Source: Hydrogenophaga palleronii NBRC 102513 (GTDB lineage Bacteria > Pseudomonadota > Gammaproteobacteria > Burkholderiales > Burkholderiaceae_C). From it: 64,000 nt of DNA. The DNA lies in contig NZ_BCTJ01000012.1 in NCBI RefSeq assembly GCF_001571225.1, forward strand, positions 61,295 through 125,294. The letters are read 5' to 3'. Positions 40,927-51,000 of the stretch are shown piece by piece; positions within the stretch are counted from its first letter, which is position 1, and every line of letters starts with the position of its first letter. The notes beneath the pieces are model-generated. The model did not search any database. It saw only the letters and a list, made by a program, of their open reading frames with translations, and was not told the DNA's origin. Made by a program: the position numbers and the translations under genes.

Positions 40927-43899
40927 ATGCCACGCACCGCCGACCGCCTGCCGTTCCCCTACCGCCCCGAAGCCGGGGTGCTGGCCCAGCGCCTGAGCGC
41001 CTTGCATGGCGCGCTGGACTGGGACGCCGCCGCCGCCCACGCCGCCCCCTGGGTGCAGGCGGTGCGCCAGCACCCACCGCCGTTCTGGGCCATGGAGAGC
41101 CTGCTCAGGGAGTACCCGATTTCCAGCGCCGAGGGCCTGGCGCTGATGCGGCTGGCCGAGGCCCTGCTGCGTGTGCCCGACGCCGAGACCGCGATAGCGC
41201 TCACCGCCGACCAGCTCGGCCGGGCCGACTTCGATGGCCATGCGTCAACGTTGGCGCGCCTGTCCTCCAGCGCCATCGCGCTGTCCAGACACTTCCTGCC
41301 TACCGCCGATGCCGAACCCGGCGTGATGGCCAGGCTGGGCGCACGCACCGTGGTGGCCGCCGCGCTGCGTGCGGTGCAGTTGCTGGGCCGGCAGTTCGTG
41401 CTGGGCCAGACCATCGCCGAGGGCATGAAGGAGGCGGGCGCGGCCCGCCAGCGCCAGGCCCATCTGCGCTTCAGCTACGACATGCTGGGCGAGGGCGCGC
41501 GCACCGAGGCCGACGCGCTGCGCTACCTCGCGAGTTACCGGCACGCCATTGCCGCCATCGCGCACGGTGCCGACCGCGCGCGCCATCCGGCGCAGAACGA
41601 CGGCATCTCCATCAAGCTCAGCGCGCTGCACCCGCGCTACGAAGATGCGCAGCACGACCGCGTGATGCGTGAACTGGTGCCGCGCGTGTGGACGCTGTGC
41701 GAGGCGGCCGCCGCGGCCGGGCTCAACCTCACCATCGACGCCGAAGAGGTGGACCGGCTCGAACTTTCGCTGGACGTGTTCGACGCCCTGGCCGCGCGCG
41801 TGGCGCGGGAGTGTCCGCAGTGGCAGGGCTTCGGACTGGCATTGCAGGCCTACCAGACGCGCGCGGTGGAGCTGGTTGAACACGTGGCGGCGCTGGCGCG
41901 GCGGCACCGGCTGCGCTTCATGTGCCGGCTGGTCAAGGGCGCCTACTGGGATGCGGAGATCAAGCGCGCGCAAGAGCTCGGCCTGCCGGCCTACCCGGTG
42001 TTCAAGCAGAAGCCGCACACCGATGTGAGTTACCTGGCGTGTGCGCACGCCTTGCTGGACGCGTCCGATGCGATCTACCCGCAGTTCGCCACCCACAACG
42101 CCGGCACCATCGCGGCCATCCTGCAGATGGCGGGCAGACATGGCACGCCCTTCGAGCTGCAGCGCCTGCACGGCATGGGCGAGGGCATCTACCGCGAGGT
42201 GCTGAAGAACCCGGCGGTGTCGTGCCGCGTGTACGCGCCGGTGGGCGCGCACCGCGACCTGCTGGCCTATCTGGTGCGGCGCCTGCTGGAGAACGGCGCC
42301 AACTCGTCCTTCGTGCACCAGCTGGCCGACGAGTCGGTGGGCATGGACGAGCTGCTGGTGTCGCCGCTGCTGCGCTCCTCGCCCGGTGCCCACGTGTCGA
42401 CGTTGCCATTGCCGCCGGCACTCTACGGAGACACACGGCCCAACAGCCTGGGGCTGGACCTGGCGGTGGTCGCGCAACGCGAACCGTTGCTGGCCGCGCA
42501 CGCAGCCTTGCACGTGCCGACCGTGCCGGAAGCGAGTGCCGCCGACGTACCGGCCTCGGTAGCGCGCGCCGTGCGAGCCTTCGGTGGCTGGAGCCACACG
42601 CCGGTGGCCGAACGTGCCGCCGTGTTGCGCCGCACCGCCGACGCCATGCAAGGGCAACTGCCCACGCTGTGCGCGCTGCTGGTGAAGGAAGCGCACAAGG
42701 GCTGGGCCGATGCGGTGTCCGAGGTGCGCGAGGCGATCGACTTCCTGCGCTACTACGCCAACGACGCCGAACGCGTGATGGCGCCGCAGACCCTGCCGGG
42801 CCCCACCGGCGAGAGCAACACCTTGCGGCTGGAAGGGCGTGGCGCCTGGGTCTGCATCAGCCCCTGGAACTTCCCGCTGGCCATTTTCACCGGCCAGGTG
42901 GCGGCGGCACTCGCCACCGGCAACAGCGTGCTGGCCAAACCCGCCGAGCAGACGCCGGCCATTGCGCTCGAAGCCGTGCGGCTGCTTCACGCCGCCGGCG
43001 TGCCGGCCGATGCGCTGCAACTGCTGCACGGCCCGGGCGAGACGGTGGGTGCGGCGCTGGTGGCGCAGCCCGGCATTGCCGGTGTGGTGTTCACCGGTTC
43101 CACGCCGGTGGCCAAGCTGATCCAGCGCGCGCTGGCCGCCAAGGACGGGCCCATCGTGCCGCTGATTGCCGAGACCGGTGGCATCAACGCCATGCTGGTC
43201 GACAGCACGGCCCTGCCCGAGCAGGTGGCCGACGCCGTGCTGCAGAGCGCGTTCCGCAGCGCCGGCCAGCGTTGTTCTGCGCTGCGCCTGCTGTGTGTGC
43301 ACGAGGCGGTGGCCGATGGTGTGATCCACATGATCCGGGGCGCGGCGCAAGAGCTGGTGGCGGGCAACCCGGCCGAGCTGTCCACCGACCTCGGCCCGGT
43401 GATCGACGCCGAGGCCTTCGACGGCATTGCGCAGCAACTGCAGCACCTGCATGGGCACGCCAGGCCGCTGCTGCCATCGGCGCCGTCTGCATCGGCCCTG
43501 CCGCACCTGGTGGTGCCGCAGATGTTCGAGGTGAACGATGTGGCGGATGTGAAGACCGAGATCTTCGGCCCGGTGCTGCAGGTGGTGCGCTGGCGCGGCG
43601 ACCCGATGGCGGTGGTGCAGCAGATCAACGCGCTGGGCTATGGCCTCACGCTGGGCATCCAGACCCGCATCGACAGCCGCGCGCTGGCGCTGGCCGCGGC
43701 CGCGCGCGTGGGCAACGTCTATGTGAGCCGCAACATGATCGGCGCCGTGGTCGGCGTGCAGCCCTTTGGTGGCGAAGGCCTGAGTGGCACCGGCCCCAAG
43801 GCCGGCGGCCCGCACTACCTGCAGCGCTTCTGCGCCGAGCAGACCCTGACCATCAACACCACCGCCGCCGGTGGCAACGTGGCGCTGTTCACCGCCTGA
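40927..43899 (+). CDS. putA: Bifunctional proline dehydrogenase/P5C dehydrogenase, minimal PutA
   Basis: 990 residues from ATG 40927, selected because GGAG lies 6 bp upstream; in-frame ATGs at 40861 and 40885 are possible. PRODH barrel at about 90-480 (SIKLSALHPRYE, LVKGAYWDAEIKRAQE, FATHNAGTIAAI, YAPVGAHRDLLAYLVRRLLENGANSSFVHQ). The P5C dehydrogenase domain follows, with E749 (AETGGINAM) and nucleophile C783 (SAGQRCSALRL). There is no N-terminal ribbon-helix-helix DNA-binding domain and no long C-terminal domain, so this is the short type A form. Oxidises proline to glutamate using FAD/quinone then NAD+. Confidence 0.95.
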   Translation: MPRTADRLPFPYRPEAGVLAQRLSALHGALDWDAAAAHAAPWVQAVRQHPPPFWAMESLLREYPISSAEGLALMRLAEALLRVPDAETAIALTADQLGRADFDGHASTLARLSSSAIALSRHFLPTADAEPGVMARLGARTVVAAALRAVQLLGRQFVLGQTIAEGMKEAGAARQRQAHLRFSYDMLGEGARTEADALRYLASYRHAIAAIAHGADRARHPAQNDGISIKLSALHPRYEDAQHDRVMRELVPRVWTLCEAAAAAGLNLTIDAEEVDRLELSLDVFDALAARVARECPQWQGFGLALQAYQTRAVELVEHVAALARRHRLRFMCRLVKGAYWDAEIKRAQELGLPAYPVFKQKPHTDVSYLACAHALLDASDAIYPQFATHNAGTIAAILQMAGRHGTPFELQRLHGMGEGIYREVLKNPAVSCRVYAPVGAHRDLLAYLVRRLLENGANSSFVHQLADESVGMDELLVSPLLRSSPGAHVSTLPLPPALYGDTRPNSLGLDLAVVAQREPLLAAHAALHVPTVPEASAADVPASVARAVRAFGGWSHTPVAERAAVLRRTADAMQGQLPTLCALLVKEAHKGWADAVSEVREAIDFLRYYANDAERVMAPQTLPGPTGESNTLRLEGRGAWVCISPWNFPLAIFTGQVAAALATGNSVLAKPAEQTPAIALEAVRLLHAAGVPADALQLLHGPGETVGAALVAQPGIAGVVFTGSTPVAKLIQRALAAKDGPIVPLIAETGGINAMLVDSTALPEQVADAVLQSAFRSAGQRCSALRLLCVHEAVADGVIHMIRGAAQELVAGNPAELSTDLGPVIDAEAFDGIAQQLQHLHGHARPLLPSAPSASALPHLVVPQMFEVNDVADVKTEIFGPVLQVVRWRGDPMAVVQQINALGYGLTLGIQTRIDSRALALAAAARVGNVYVSRNMIGAVVGVQPFGGEGLSGTGPKAGGPHYLQRFCAEQTLTINTTAAGGNVALFTA

Positions 43900-43917
43900 G
43901 CGTGCCGGGCGGCGCGC

Positions 43918-46869
43918 TCAGCTCAGCACCAGCAGGCCCGCGGTCGGGTTCTGCAGCAGCGCGTTCAGCGCCTCGATCGGCAGCGGCTTGGCGAACAGAT
44001 AACCCTGGAACTGGTCGCAACCCTGGTAGGCCAGGAAGTCGCGCTGCTCCTGCGTTTCCACGCCTTCGGCCACCACCTTCAGGCTCAGGCTCTGCGCCAG
44101 GGCGATGATGGCGCGCGAGATGGCAGCGTCGTTCGGGTCGGTCAATACGTCCGCGACAAAACCCTTGTCGATCTTGAGCTGGTCCAGCGGCAGGCGCTTG
44201 AGCACCGAGAGCGAGGAGTAGCCGACACCGAAGTCGTCCAGCGCCAGCGTCACGCCCAGCGCCTTGAGCATGCCCATCTTGTCGATGGTGATCTCCATGC
44301 GGTCGGCCAGCAGGCTTTCGGTGAGTTCGAGCTTGAGGTTCTGCGGCTGGATGCCGTTGCGCGTGATGGCGGCCATCACCATGTCGACGAAATCGGGGTG
44401 GCGGAACTGGCGCACGCTCACGTTCACCGCGATGCTCAGGTTCGCGGTCTGCGGCTGGTCTGCCCAGGTGGCCAGCTGTTCGCAGGCTTTCTCCAGCACC
44501 CACTGGCCCAGCGGCAGGATCAGGCCGGTGTCTTCGGCCACCGAGATGAAGTCGGCCGGGTGGATCAGTCCGCGGTGCGGGTGCTGCCAGCGCACCAGGG
44601 CTTCCACGCCGATGATCACGCCGACACGGTCCACCTGCGGCTGGTAGTGCACCACGAACTGCTGCTCGTTGAGCGCCACGCGCAGGTCGGAGCCCACGGT
44701 GGCGTTGGCGCTCACCGTGGCCTGCATGTTGGGGTCGAAGAAACACAGGGTGTTGCGCCCCAGGGACTTGGCCTGGTACATCGCCAGGTCGGCCTGCTTG
44801 AGCAGCTCGGCCACATCGCTCTGCTGGCCCTGGAACGAGGTGACGCCGATGCTGGGCGTGGTGAAGTGCTGGTGGCCGGTGAGCTGGAACGGCTCGCGCA
44901 GCGTGTTGAGCACCTTTTCGGCCAGGGCGTGGGCCTTGAAGGCCGCGGCCTCGGGGTCGGCGCTGAGGTCGTCGACCATCACCACGAATTCGTCGCCACC
45001 CAGGCGCGCCACCATGTCGGTCTTGCGCACGCTCTTGGTCAGGCGCGCCGCCACCTTCTGCAGCAGCTGGTCGCCCATGTGGTGGCCCAGGGTGTCGTTG
45101 AGCACCTTGAAGTTGTCCAGGTCGATGAACATCAGTGCACCGTGCTGGCCCGAGCGTTCGCTGGCGGCCAGCGCCTGCTGCAGCCGGTCCAGCAGCAGCT
45201 GGCGGTTGGGCAGGTCGGTCAGCGCGTCGTAGAACGCCAGGTGGCGGATCATGTCTTCGGCGGTCTTGCGCTGCGTGATGTCACGCCCCACCGCCACCCA
45301 GTGCGTCACCTCTTCGGCGGTGGCCTGCACCGACACCACTTCCAGCTCGACCCAGAACATGGCGCCGTTCTTGCGCCGCACCATCAGCTCGGTGCGGGCC
45401 TGCTGGGTCTGCTGCAGGCCCAGTGCCAGCTGCCGCAGCTTGGGGATGGCGGGGTCGAGTTCGAGCAGCATGCGCGGCGACTGCCCCAGCACCTCGGCAC
45501 GGCTGTAGCCGGTGTGCTGCTCGAAGGCGTCGTTCACGAACACGATGCGCGGCTCCTGGTCGTCGCTGCCGATGCCGGTTTCGGCGATGGCCACGATGTC
45601 GTTGAGCCGCGACACGCTGGTCTCCAGCAACATCAGCTGTTCCTGCGAGCGGCGCCGTTCGGTGACGTCGCGGAAGTACACCGCCAGCCCTTCGGCAAAC
45701 GGGTAGGCGCGCACCTCCAGCCACTTGCCCAGCGTGGGGAAGTAGTCCTCCAGCTCGACCCGGCGGTTGGTGTCCAGCGATTGCTTGAGCTGTTCTTTAA
45801 GGCGCTTGGCCAGGCCGGCGCCGAAGTCCTGCCAGAGCTCCAGCCCGAGCAGATCGGCGGTGGTCTTCTGCAGCAGGCGTTCGCTCTCCTGGTTCAGGTA
45901 GGTGAAGCAGCACTGGCGGTCCAGCGTGACGAAGGCCTCGGTGATGCTGGCCAGCGTGGTGGTCAGGCGCATGGCCAGGCGCAGCGTGTCCTGCTGTGCC
46001 TGCTTCTGTGCCGAGATGTCCTGGATCGCGCCCTGAATGCGCACGATCTGTCCGTTGGAGCGGCGCACGGCGGTGCCCACGGTGCGCACCCACTTGGGCG
46101 CGCCGCCGTCCACCATGACCTGGATTTCCTCGTCAAAGCCCTCGCCGTGCTGCGCACAGCGCTCCAGCCGCAGCCGGATGTTGTTGCGCCACTCGGGGCT
46201 GTAGCGCTGCACCATGTCTTCCAGGTTGTGCACCTGGCGTTGGTCGTTCAGGCCGAGCACGGTCGCGAACTCGTCCGAATGCACCACCTCGCGCGTGGAC
46301 AGCTGCAGCGACCAGCTGCCGGCACCTGCGGTGTGCTCGGTCAGGTTGAGCCGGCTTTCGCTCTCGCGCAGGATGGTGGCGTTGTACTGCTCGCTCTGGT
46401 CGCAGCGGCGCGCCAGCGAGAGCACGTCGGCCGCGTGCCGCGCCAGCAACTGGAGCACGTCGGGGCTGGGCGGCGGCCCGCTGTGAGGGGCCTTGTCCAG
46501 CAGCAGCAGTGCGGTGCCCGGCAGCCCGGCCACGGCGGGCAGGGGCAGCCAGTGGCCATGGCCCACGCCAGGTTCGTCGACGCTGGTCTGGTCGGCCGTC
46601 GGCTGGCCCGGATCACCCTGCACCCACTGGCGCGCAAACGCCTCGATCGCGGCCGGGATGTCCTGCGACTCCAGCCCGTGCGCGCCGAGCACCTCGGGTG
46701 GCGAGCGCGATGCATCCAGCAGCAGGGCGGCACCGGTGTGCGCCATCAGCGCCGTCATCTCGGCCAGGCGGTCCAGTTCGTTGCGCTGTGTCGGCACGGT
46801 CCAGGTCCCGGTGCGGTCGAAGGCCGTGTCGGCGATGGGGGCAGTGCGGTTCCGGGATCCAGCTCGCAT
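43918..46869 (-). CDS. GAF/PAS-GGDEF-EAL cyclic-di-GMP signalling protein
   Basis: 983 residues (start 46869, no good ribosome-binding site). A GAF-like N-terminal region (~35-165), then three PAS/PAC units (~175-300, 310-425, 430-555). The GGDEF domain has intact LGGDEF at 624-628 and the EAL domain has EAL at 756-758 (VEALVRWQHPHRG), DDFGVGYSSL and EGVETQEQRDF. Both catalytic domains look active, so it could make and degrade c-di-GMP. No membrane helices; cytoplasmic sensor. Close to pilT/pilU and kinase genes, suggesting control of surface behaviour. Confidence 0.92.
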   Translation of the reverse strand: MRAGSRNRTAPIADTAFDRTGTWTVPTQRNELDRLAEMTALMAHTGAALLLDASRSPPEVLGAHGLESQDIPAAIEAFARQWVQGDPGQPTADQTSVDEPGVGHGHWLPLPAVAGLPGTALLLLDKAPHSGPPPSPDVLQLLARHAADVLSLARRCDQSEQYNATILRESESRLNLTEHTAGAGSWSLQLSTREVVHSDEFATVLGLNDQRQVHNLEDMVQRYSPEWRNNIRLRLERCAQHGEGFDEEIQVMVDGGAPKWVRTVGTAVRRSNGQIVRIQGAIQDISAQKQAQQDTLRLAMRLTTTLASITEAFVTLDRQCCFTYLNQESERLLQKTTADLLGLELWQDFGAGLAKRLKEQLKQSLDTNRRVELEDYFPTLGKWLEVRAYPFAEGLAVYFRDVTERRRSQEQLMLLETSVSRLNDIVAIAETGIGSDDQEPRIVFVNDAFEQHTGYSRAEVLGQSPRMLLELDPAIPKLRQLALGLQQTQQARTELMVRRKNGAMFWVELEVVSVQATAEEVTHWVAVGRDITQRKTAEDMIRHLAFYDALTDLPNRQLLLDRLQQALAASERSGQHGALMFIDLDNFKVLNDTLGHHMGDQLLQKVAARLTKSVRKTDMVARLGGDEFVVMVDDLSADPEAAAFKAHALAEKVLNTLREPFQLTGHQHFTTPSIGVTSFQGQQSDVAELLKQADLAMYQAKSLGRNTLCFFDPNMQATVSANATVGSDLRVALNEQQFVVHYQPQVDRVGVIIGVEALVRWQHPHRGLIHPADFISVAEDTGLILPLGQWVLEKACEQLATWADQPQTANLSIAVNVSVRQFRHPDFVDMVMAAITRNGIQPQNLKLELTESLLADRMEITIDKMGMLKALGVTLALDDFGVGYSSLSVLKRLPLDQLKIDKGFVADVLTDPNDAAISRAIIALAQSLSLKVVAEGVETQEQRDFLAYQGCDQFQGYLFAKPLPIEALNALLQNPTAGLLVLS

Positions 46870-47014
46870 GGGAAGAGGTGTCAGGAAGGGGGTGGGGCTT
46901 GCAGCATACAGAGTCCGTTGTCACGGGCCCCACTTGTTATGGGCCTAAGCTGATGGCAGCCCGTGAGGTTCTGCACGGGATACCCCAAAGATGGTGACCG
47001 GTTTTGTAACGGAA

Positions 47015-47044
47015 ATGTTAGATGTGTTGCTTATGTTCTAACAT
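47015..47044. promoter_or_regulatory. Inverted repeat upstream of the RRM-like gene
   Basis: ATGTTAGA (47015-47022) and TCTAACAT (47037-47044), perfect 8-bp arms, 14-nt spacer, 89-118 bp before the RRM-like start. Within the 263-bp gap between divergent genes. A second looser pair CGATACC/GGTATCG spans 47056-47096. Confidence 0.45.
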
Positions 47045-47132
47045 CGGGCAGATGCCGATACCCTGGCGTTTGTGAAGTTTTCGCCCACCGGTATCGCCCT
47101 TGTCAGTGTGAATTTTGTGTGAGGAATTGATC

Positions 47133-47435
47133 GTGAGCACACTCGCAGAACTCCGGCAGTACAGCGACGTCGCCAGTCTCAAGTCCGCGCTGCACCAGCT
47201 GTGCAGCGAGTTCGGCCGCATCACGCGGCTGGACATCCTCACGGCCATGCACGAAGGCACCAAACAGGCCATCTGTTTCCTGCGCATGGAGCGCCCGGAA
47301 GAAGAGCAGGTGCTCATGAAGAGCCTGGGCGTGGGCCGCTTCGGCGGCGAGGTGGTCTTCGTGCTCAACCTCAACGTGCCGGTGACGGCCGAGGACGGCC
47401 CCTCGTCGCAGTGGGCCGACTCCGACATCTATTGA
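47133..47435 (+). CDS. Small conserved-looking protein with an RRM-like pattern
   Basis: 100 residues from GTG 47133, with GAGGAA 6 bp upstream. I recognise no named family. The order of elements matches an RNA-recognition-motif fold lacking strand 1: helix SLKSALHQLCSEFG, strand ITRLDILTA, strand QAICFLRM at the RNP1 position, helix PEEEQVLMKSLGV, strand GGEVVFVLNL. Compared with the RNP1 pattern K/R-G-F-A-F-V-x-F only one aromatic (F) is retained, so RNA binding is uncertain. Divergent from the GGDEF-EAL gene and followed by a strong terminator; monocistronic. Confidence 0.6.
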   Translation: MSTLAELRQYSDVASLKSALHQLCSEFGRITRLDILTAMHEGTKQAICFLRMERPEEEQVLMKSLGVGRFGGEVVFVLNLNVPVTAEDGPSSQWADSDIY

Positions 47436-47441
47436 GCCTGG

Positions 47442-47477
47442 CACGCGGCCGCAGCGCCGGCCCGCGTGTTCTTTTTT
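47442..47477 (+). terminator. Rho-independent terminator after the RRM-like gene
   Basis: CACGCGG-CCG (47442-47451) pairs with CGGCCCGCGTG (47458-47468) with one bulge, followed by TTCTTTTTT to 47477. Confidence 0.8.
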
Positions 47478-47480
47478 CCC

Positions 47481-47542
47481 GTGGCCTGATTCGACGCCGC
47501 ACCTTGTGAGCGTGGCCTGATTCGACGCCGCACCTTGTGAGC
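47481..47542. repeat. Perfect 31-bp tandem duplication
   Basis: 47481-47511 is repeated exactly at 47512-47542 (unit begins GTGGCCTGATTCGACG), with a further GTGGC at 47543-47547. Intergenic, between the terminator and the response-regulator stop. Two units only and no spacers, so not a CRISPR. Confidence 0.95.
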
Positions 47543-47558
47543 GTGGCACCCCGGCGCC

Positions 47559-48044
47559 TTACATCAGGTCGCCGAAGTCGGTGGTGCGCACGCCGGCGCT
47601 GGGCAACTGCGGCGCGGTCTGGTTGATGTTGATCCAGAACTCGCACACGTGCTTCATGGCGCTGAGGAACTGCGAAAACTCGGTTGGCTTGGCGATGTAG
47701 GCGTTGGTGCCGGCATCGTAGGCGCGCAGCAGGTCGCTCGGTTCGGTGGACGAGGTCAGCACCACCACCGGAATGTGGTTCAGGTTGTCCGAGCCCTTGA
47801 TTTCCTTCAACACGCCGATGCCGTCGAGCAACGGCATCTTCAGGTCCAGCAGCACCAGCATGGGGTTGCTGCCGGAACGGTTGGTGAAACCGTTGCGCCG
47901 GTGCAGGTAGTCGAGCGCCTGCATGCCGTCCGATACGTGCGTGACGCGCCCATCCAGGCCATGCCGCGCCAGCGCCAGCTTGGTCAGCTCGGCGTCGTCG
48001 GGGTTGTCTTCAACAAGAAGGATGGCGTCGGCGTTTTTGCTCAT
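47559..48044 (-). CDS. Rcp1-like single-domain response regulator
   Basis: 161 residues. Receiver only: ILLVEDNPDDAEL (E12, D13), phosphoacceptor D67 (VLLDLKMP), T/S at VVVLTSST, and K119 (YIAKPTEF). The NPDD and the LHRR-x-G insertion are typical of regulators that partner phytochrome-type or multi-PAS kinases. Its start overlaps the kinase stop (4 bp, 48041-48044), so the pair is translationally coupled. A ~20-residue tail lacks an output domain; output is by protein contact. Confidence 0.93.
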   Translation of the reverse strand: MSKNADAILLVEDNPDDAELTKLALARHGLDGRVTHVSDGMQALDYLHRRNGFTNRSGSNPMLVLLDLKMPLLDGIGVLKEIKGSDNLNHIPVVVLTSSTEPSDLLRAYDAGTNAYIAKPTEFSQFLSAMKHVCEFWININQTAPQLPSAGVRTTDFGDLM

Positions 48045-51000
48045 GGTTCCAGGGCGGCCGGCATCGAGTCAATGGGAGACTCAAGGCCATGGACGCCTTC
48101 AAAAGGTAACGAGAAATAGAAAACACTGCCTTGACCGAGCTGGCTTTCAGCCCAGACGGTGCCGCCGTGTCGCTCGATGATGCGCCGCGTCAGAGCAAGG
48201 CCAATGCCGGTGCCTTCGAACTCCGAGGCGCGATGGAGGCGTTGGAAGACGCCAAACAGCTTCTGGGCGTATTTTGTGTCAAAACCCACGCCATTGTCAC
48301 GAACAAAGAAGGTGTAGCCCACCACCGGGTCCATGCTCCAGCCCACCTCGATGCGCGTTCGTTCACGCGGACGGGTGTATTTGTAGGCATTGCCCAACAA
48401 ATTGGCCCACACCTCGCGCAGCAGCAGGGCGTCGCCCTGGACCACCGGCAGGTCGGGCGCGACCACCCAGTCCACCACCCGGCCTTCGGTGTCGTGGCCG
48501 AGTTGGCCGACCACCGCGTCTACCAGGAGGGTGAAATCGACTGCGGTGAGGTTGACTGCCGAACGGCCCAGGCGCGAGAACGCGAGCAGGCCGTCGATGA
48601 GCTGGCTCATGTGGCGCGCCGAGTTGCCAATGGTGCTGAGGTAGCGGGCGCTCACCTCGTCGCAATTGCCACCCAGGTGTTCTTCGAGCAGGCTGACGAA
48701 GCTGGAGATGTGGCGCAGTGGTGAGCGAAGATCGTGCGAGACCGAGTAGGAGAACGACTCCAGGTCCTTGTTGGCGGCCAGCAGCTGCTCGGTGCGCTCG
48801 ACGACGCGGTTTTCCAGCTCGTCGTTGATGTTGCGCATCAGGTCGTCAAGCCGCTTGGCGTCGGTCATGTCGCGGTTGATCTTGGCGAAGCCCTTGAGCT
48901 CGCCGCCATCGTCGCGCAGTGCGATCAGCACCGAGTGTGACCAGTATTGCGAACCGTCCTTGCGGGTGTGCCAGTTGTGCAGCTCGTGCTGGCCACGCGA
49001 CGCGGCCAGGCGCAGCATCTGCATGGCGCTGATCTTGCCGTGTTCGGGGTTGCCCGGATCGAACAGGATGCCGTAGTGGCGGCCCAGCATCTGCGTCGGT
49101 GAATAGCCGTCCATGCGCTGGGCGCTGTCGGTCCAGTCGGTGATGGTGCCCTCGGCATCCATGAAGAAGATGCAGTAGTCGCGCAGGTTGTCCACCATGA
49201 GGCGGAAGCGTTGCTCGCTTTCCAGCAGCTCCAGCGAGCGCTCGCGGATGCGTTGTTCGAGCTCCTCGTTGAGGTGCACGACACGCTCTTCCACGCGTTT
49301 GCGCTCGGTGATGTCGATCATCTGCACGAACAGGCCCTGCACGACACCGTCGTTCACGTCCGGCAGGTAGTTGGTGTTGACGTAGATCTGCTGCCCGTCG
49401 ACCGTGGTGCGCCAGGCCTCGAAGTGCTGCGGCAGGCCGTTGAGCGCGGCTTCCATGTGGGGCTTGATCTCGGACCAGATCGCGTCCGGGGTGCAGTCGC
49501 TGATGTGCCGGCCAACGAGCTGCAGAGGGTTCATGCCGTAGACGCGCATGTGTTCGGCGTTGGCAAAACGGAAGTGCAGATCGGCGTCCAGGTAGGCGAT
49601 GAGGCCCGGCACATGGTCGGTGATGGTCTGCAGGAAGCGCTGGTTGCCTCGCAGGGCGATTTCGGCGGACTTGCGGCCGGTGATGTCGACCACCGTGGTG
49701 TTGCTGCGCAGGAAGCGGCCGGCGGTGTCGCGCACCGCAGAGGTTGACAACAGTGCGCTGAAGGTCGTGCCGTCGCGGCGCCGGATGTCGCACTCGACCG
49801 CCTCCGGCGTGCCGTTCTGCATGACCTTCTGCATCTGCTCGTCGAGCAGCTCGGCTTGCCGGGGCAGGGCCACGAGGTCGCGGAAGCTCAGTTCGCCGAT
49901 CACTTCCTCGCGGTTGTAGCCCAGCCAGTTCAACTCGGTGTCGTTGATCGACACATAGATGCCGTTGGCATCCAGCGAGTGGTAGCCGCACGGCGCGTTG
50001 TTGTAGAGACCTTGGGATTGCTCCAGCGCGCTGTTGAGCTGGCTGTTGGTGTGGCGCACCAGGTCTTCCGACGCCTTGCGGTGCGACAGGTCCACCATCT
50101 GGATGATGATGCCTTCCACCTTGCCGCCGCTCCAGTACGGCGTGTATTCGATGCCGGCATAGAAGCGGTGGCCGTCCGGGAGGGTGCGATCGCCCTCGAA
50201 GCGCTGGATCTCGCCGGTCAACGCGGCTGCGAGCCGGACGCGGGCTTCTTCGAAGTTCTCGCGGCTTGCGATCTCGCTCAGGTGTTTGCCGATCAGCAAC
50301 TCGGTGTCGCCGCGGCCCCAGCGCGCGTAGCTGGCATTGGCGAAGCGGCAGATCAGGTCGCGGTCGAAGAAGGCAAGCTGCACCGGCACGCTGTTGGTGA
50401 TGGCCTGCAGGAAGTTGCGCTGCGTGGCGAGCGCGGTCTCTGCGGTCTTGCGCGCGGTGATGTCCAGCAGCGTGCTGTTGGTGCGCGCGAAGCGGCCCTG
50501 GTCATCCACCACGCGGGTGCTGCTGAGCAGGGCCAGAAAGGTGCTGCCGTCGCGCCGGCGCACGGTGAACTCACCGGTGTCGAGCTTCTCGCCCTGCACC
50601 ATGCGCGCCAGGCGCTCCTTGACGATGGGCGCCTGCTCGGGCGAGACGATGTCGAACACGGTCAGCTTGCCGATGACCTCGCCGCGCTCGTAGCCCAGCC
50701 AATCCAGCGCCGTTCGGTTGACCAGCACGAAGGTGCCGTTGGCGTCTACCGAGTGGTAGCCGCAGGGCGCTTGGTCGTAAAGCGACTGCGCTTCCTGCAG
50801 CGCCGTGCTGACGCGTTCCTTGGCTTCTGCCAGTTCGTCGGTGCGCTGCCGCACCCGGTTTTCGAGTTCGGCGTTGAAGCGCTGGATTTCTTCCTGCTGC
50901 TGTTGCAGCGCGGTGATGTCACGCGAGACCGCCATCAGCATCACCGGGTGGCCCTGGGCATCGCAGATCGGCGTGACCATGGTGTCCCACCACTTGGGTG

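Noticed and set aside
41245..43815. 856-codon minus-strand frame under putA
   Set aside because: Antisense shadow of the PutA coding region; no domain signature, His/Arg/Gly-biased.
47481..47547. CRISPR array
   Set aside because: Repeat units are directly adjacent with no spacers, only two copies, and no cas genes are present.
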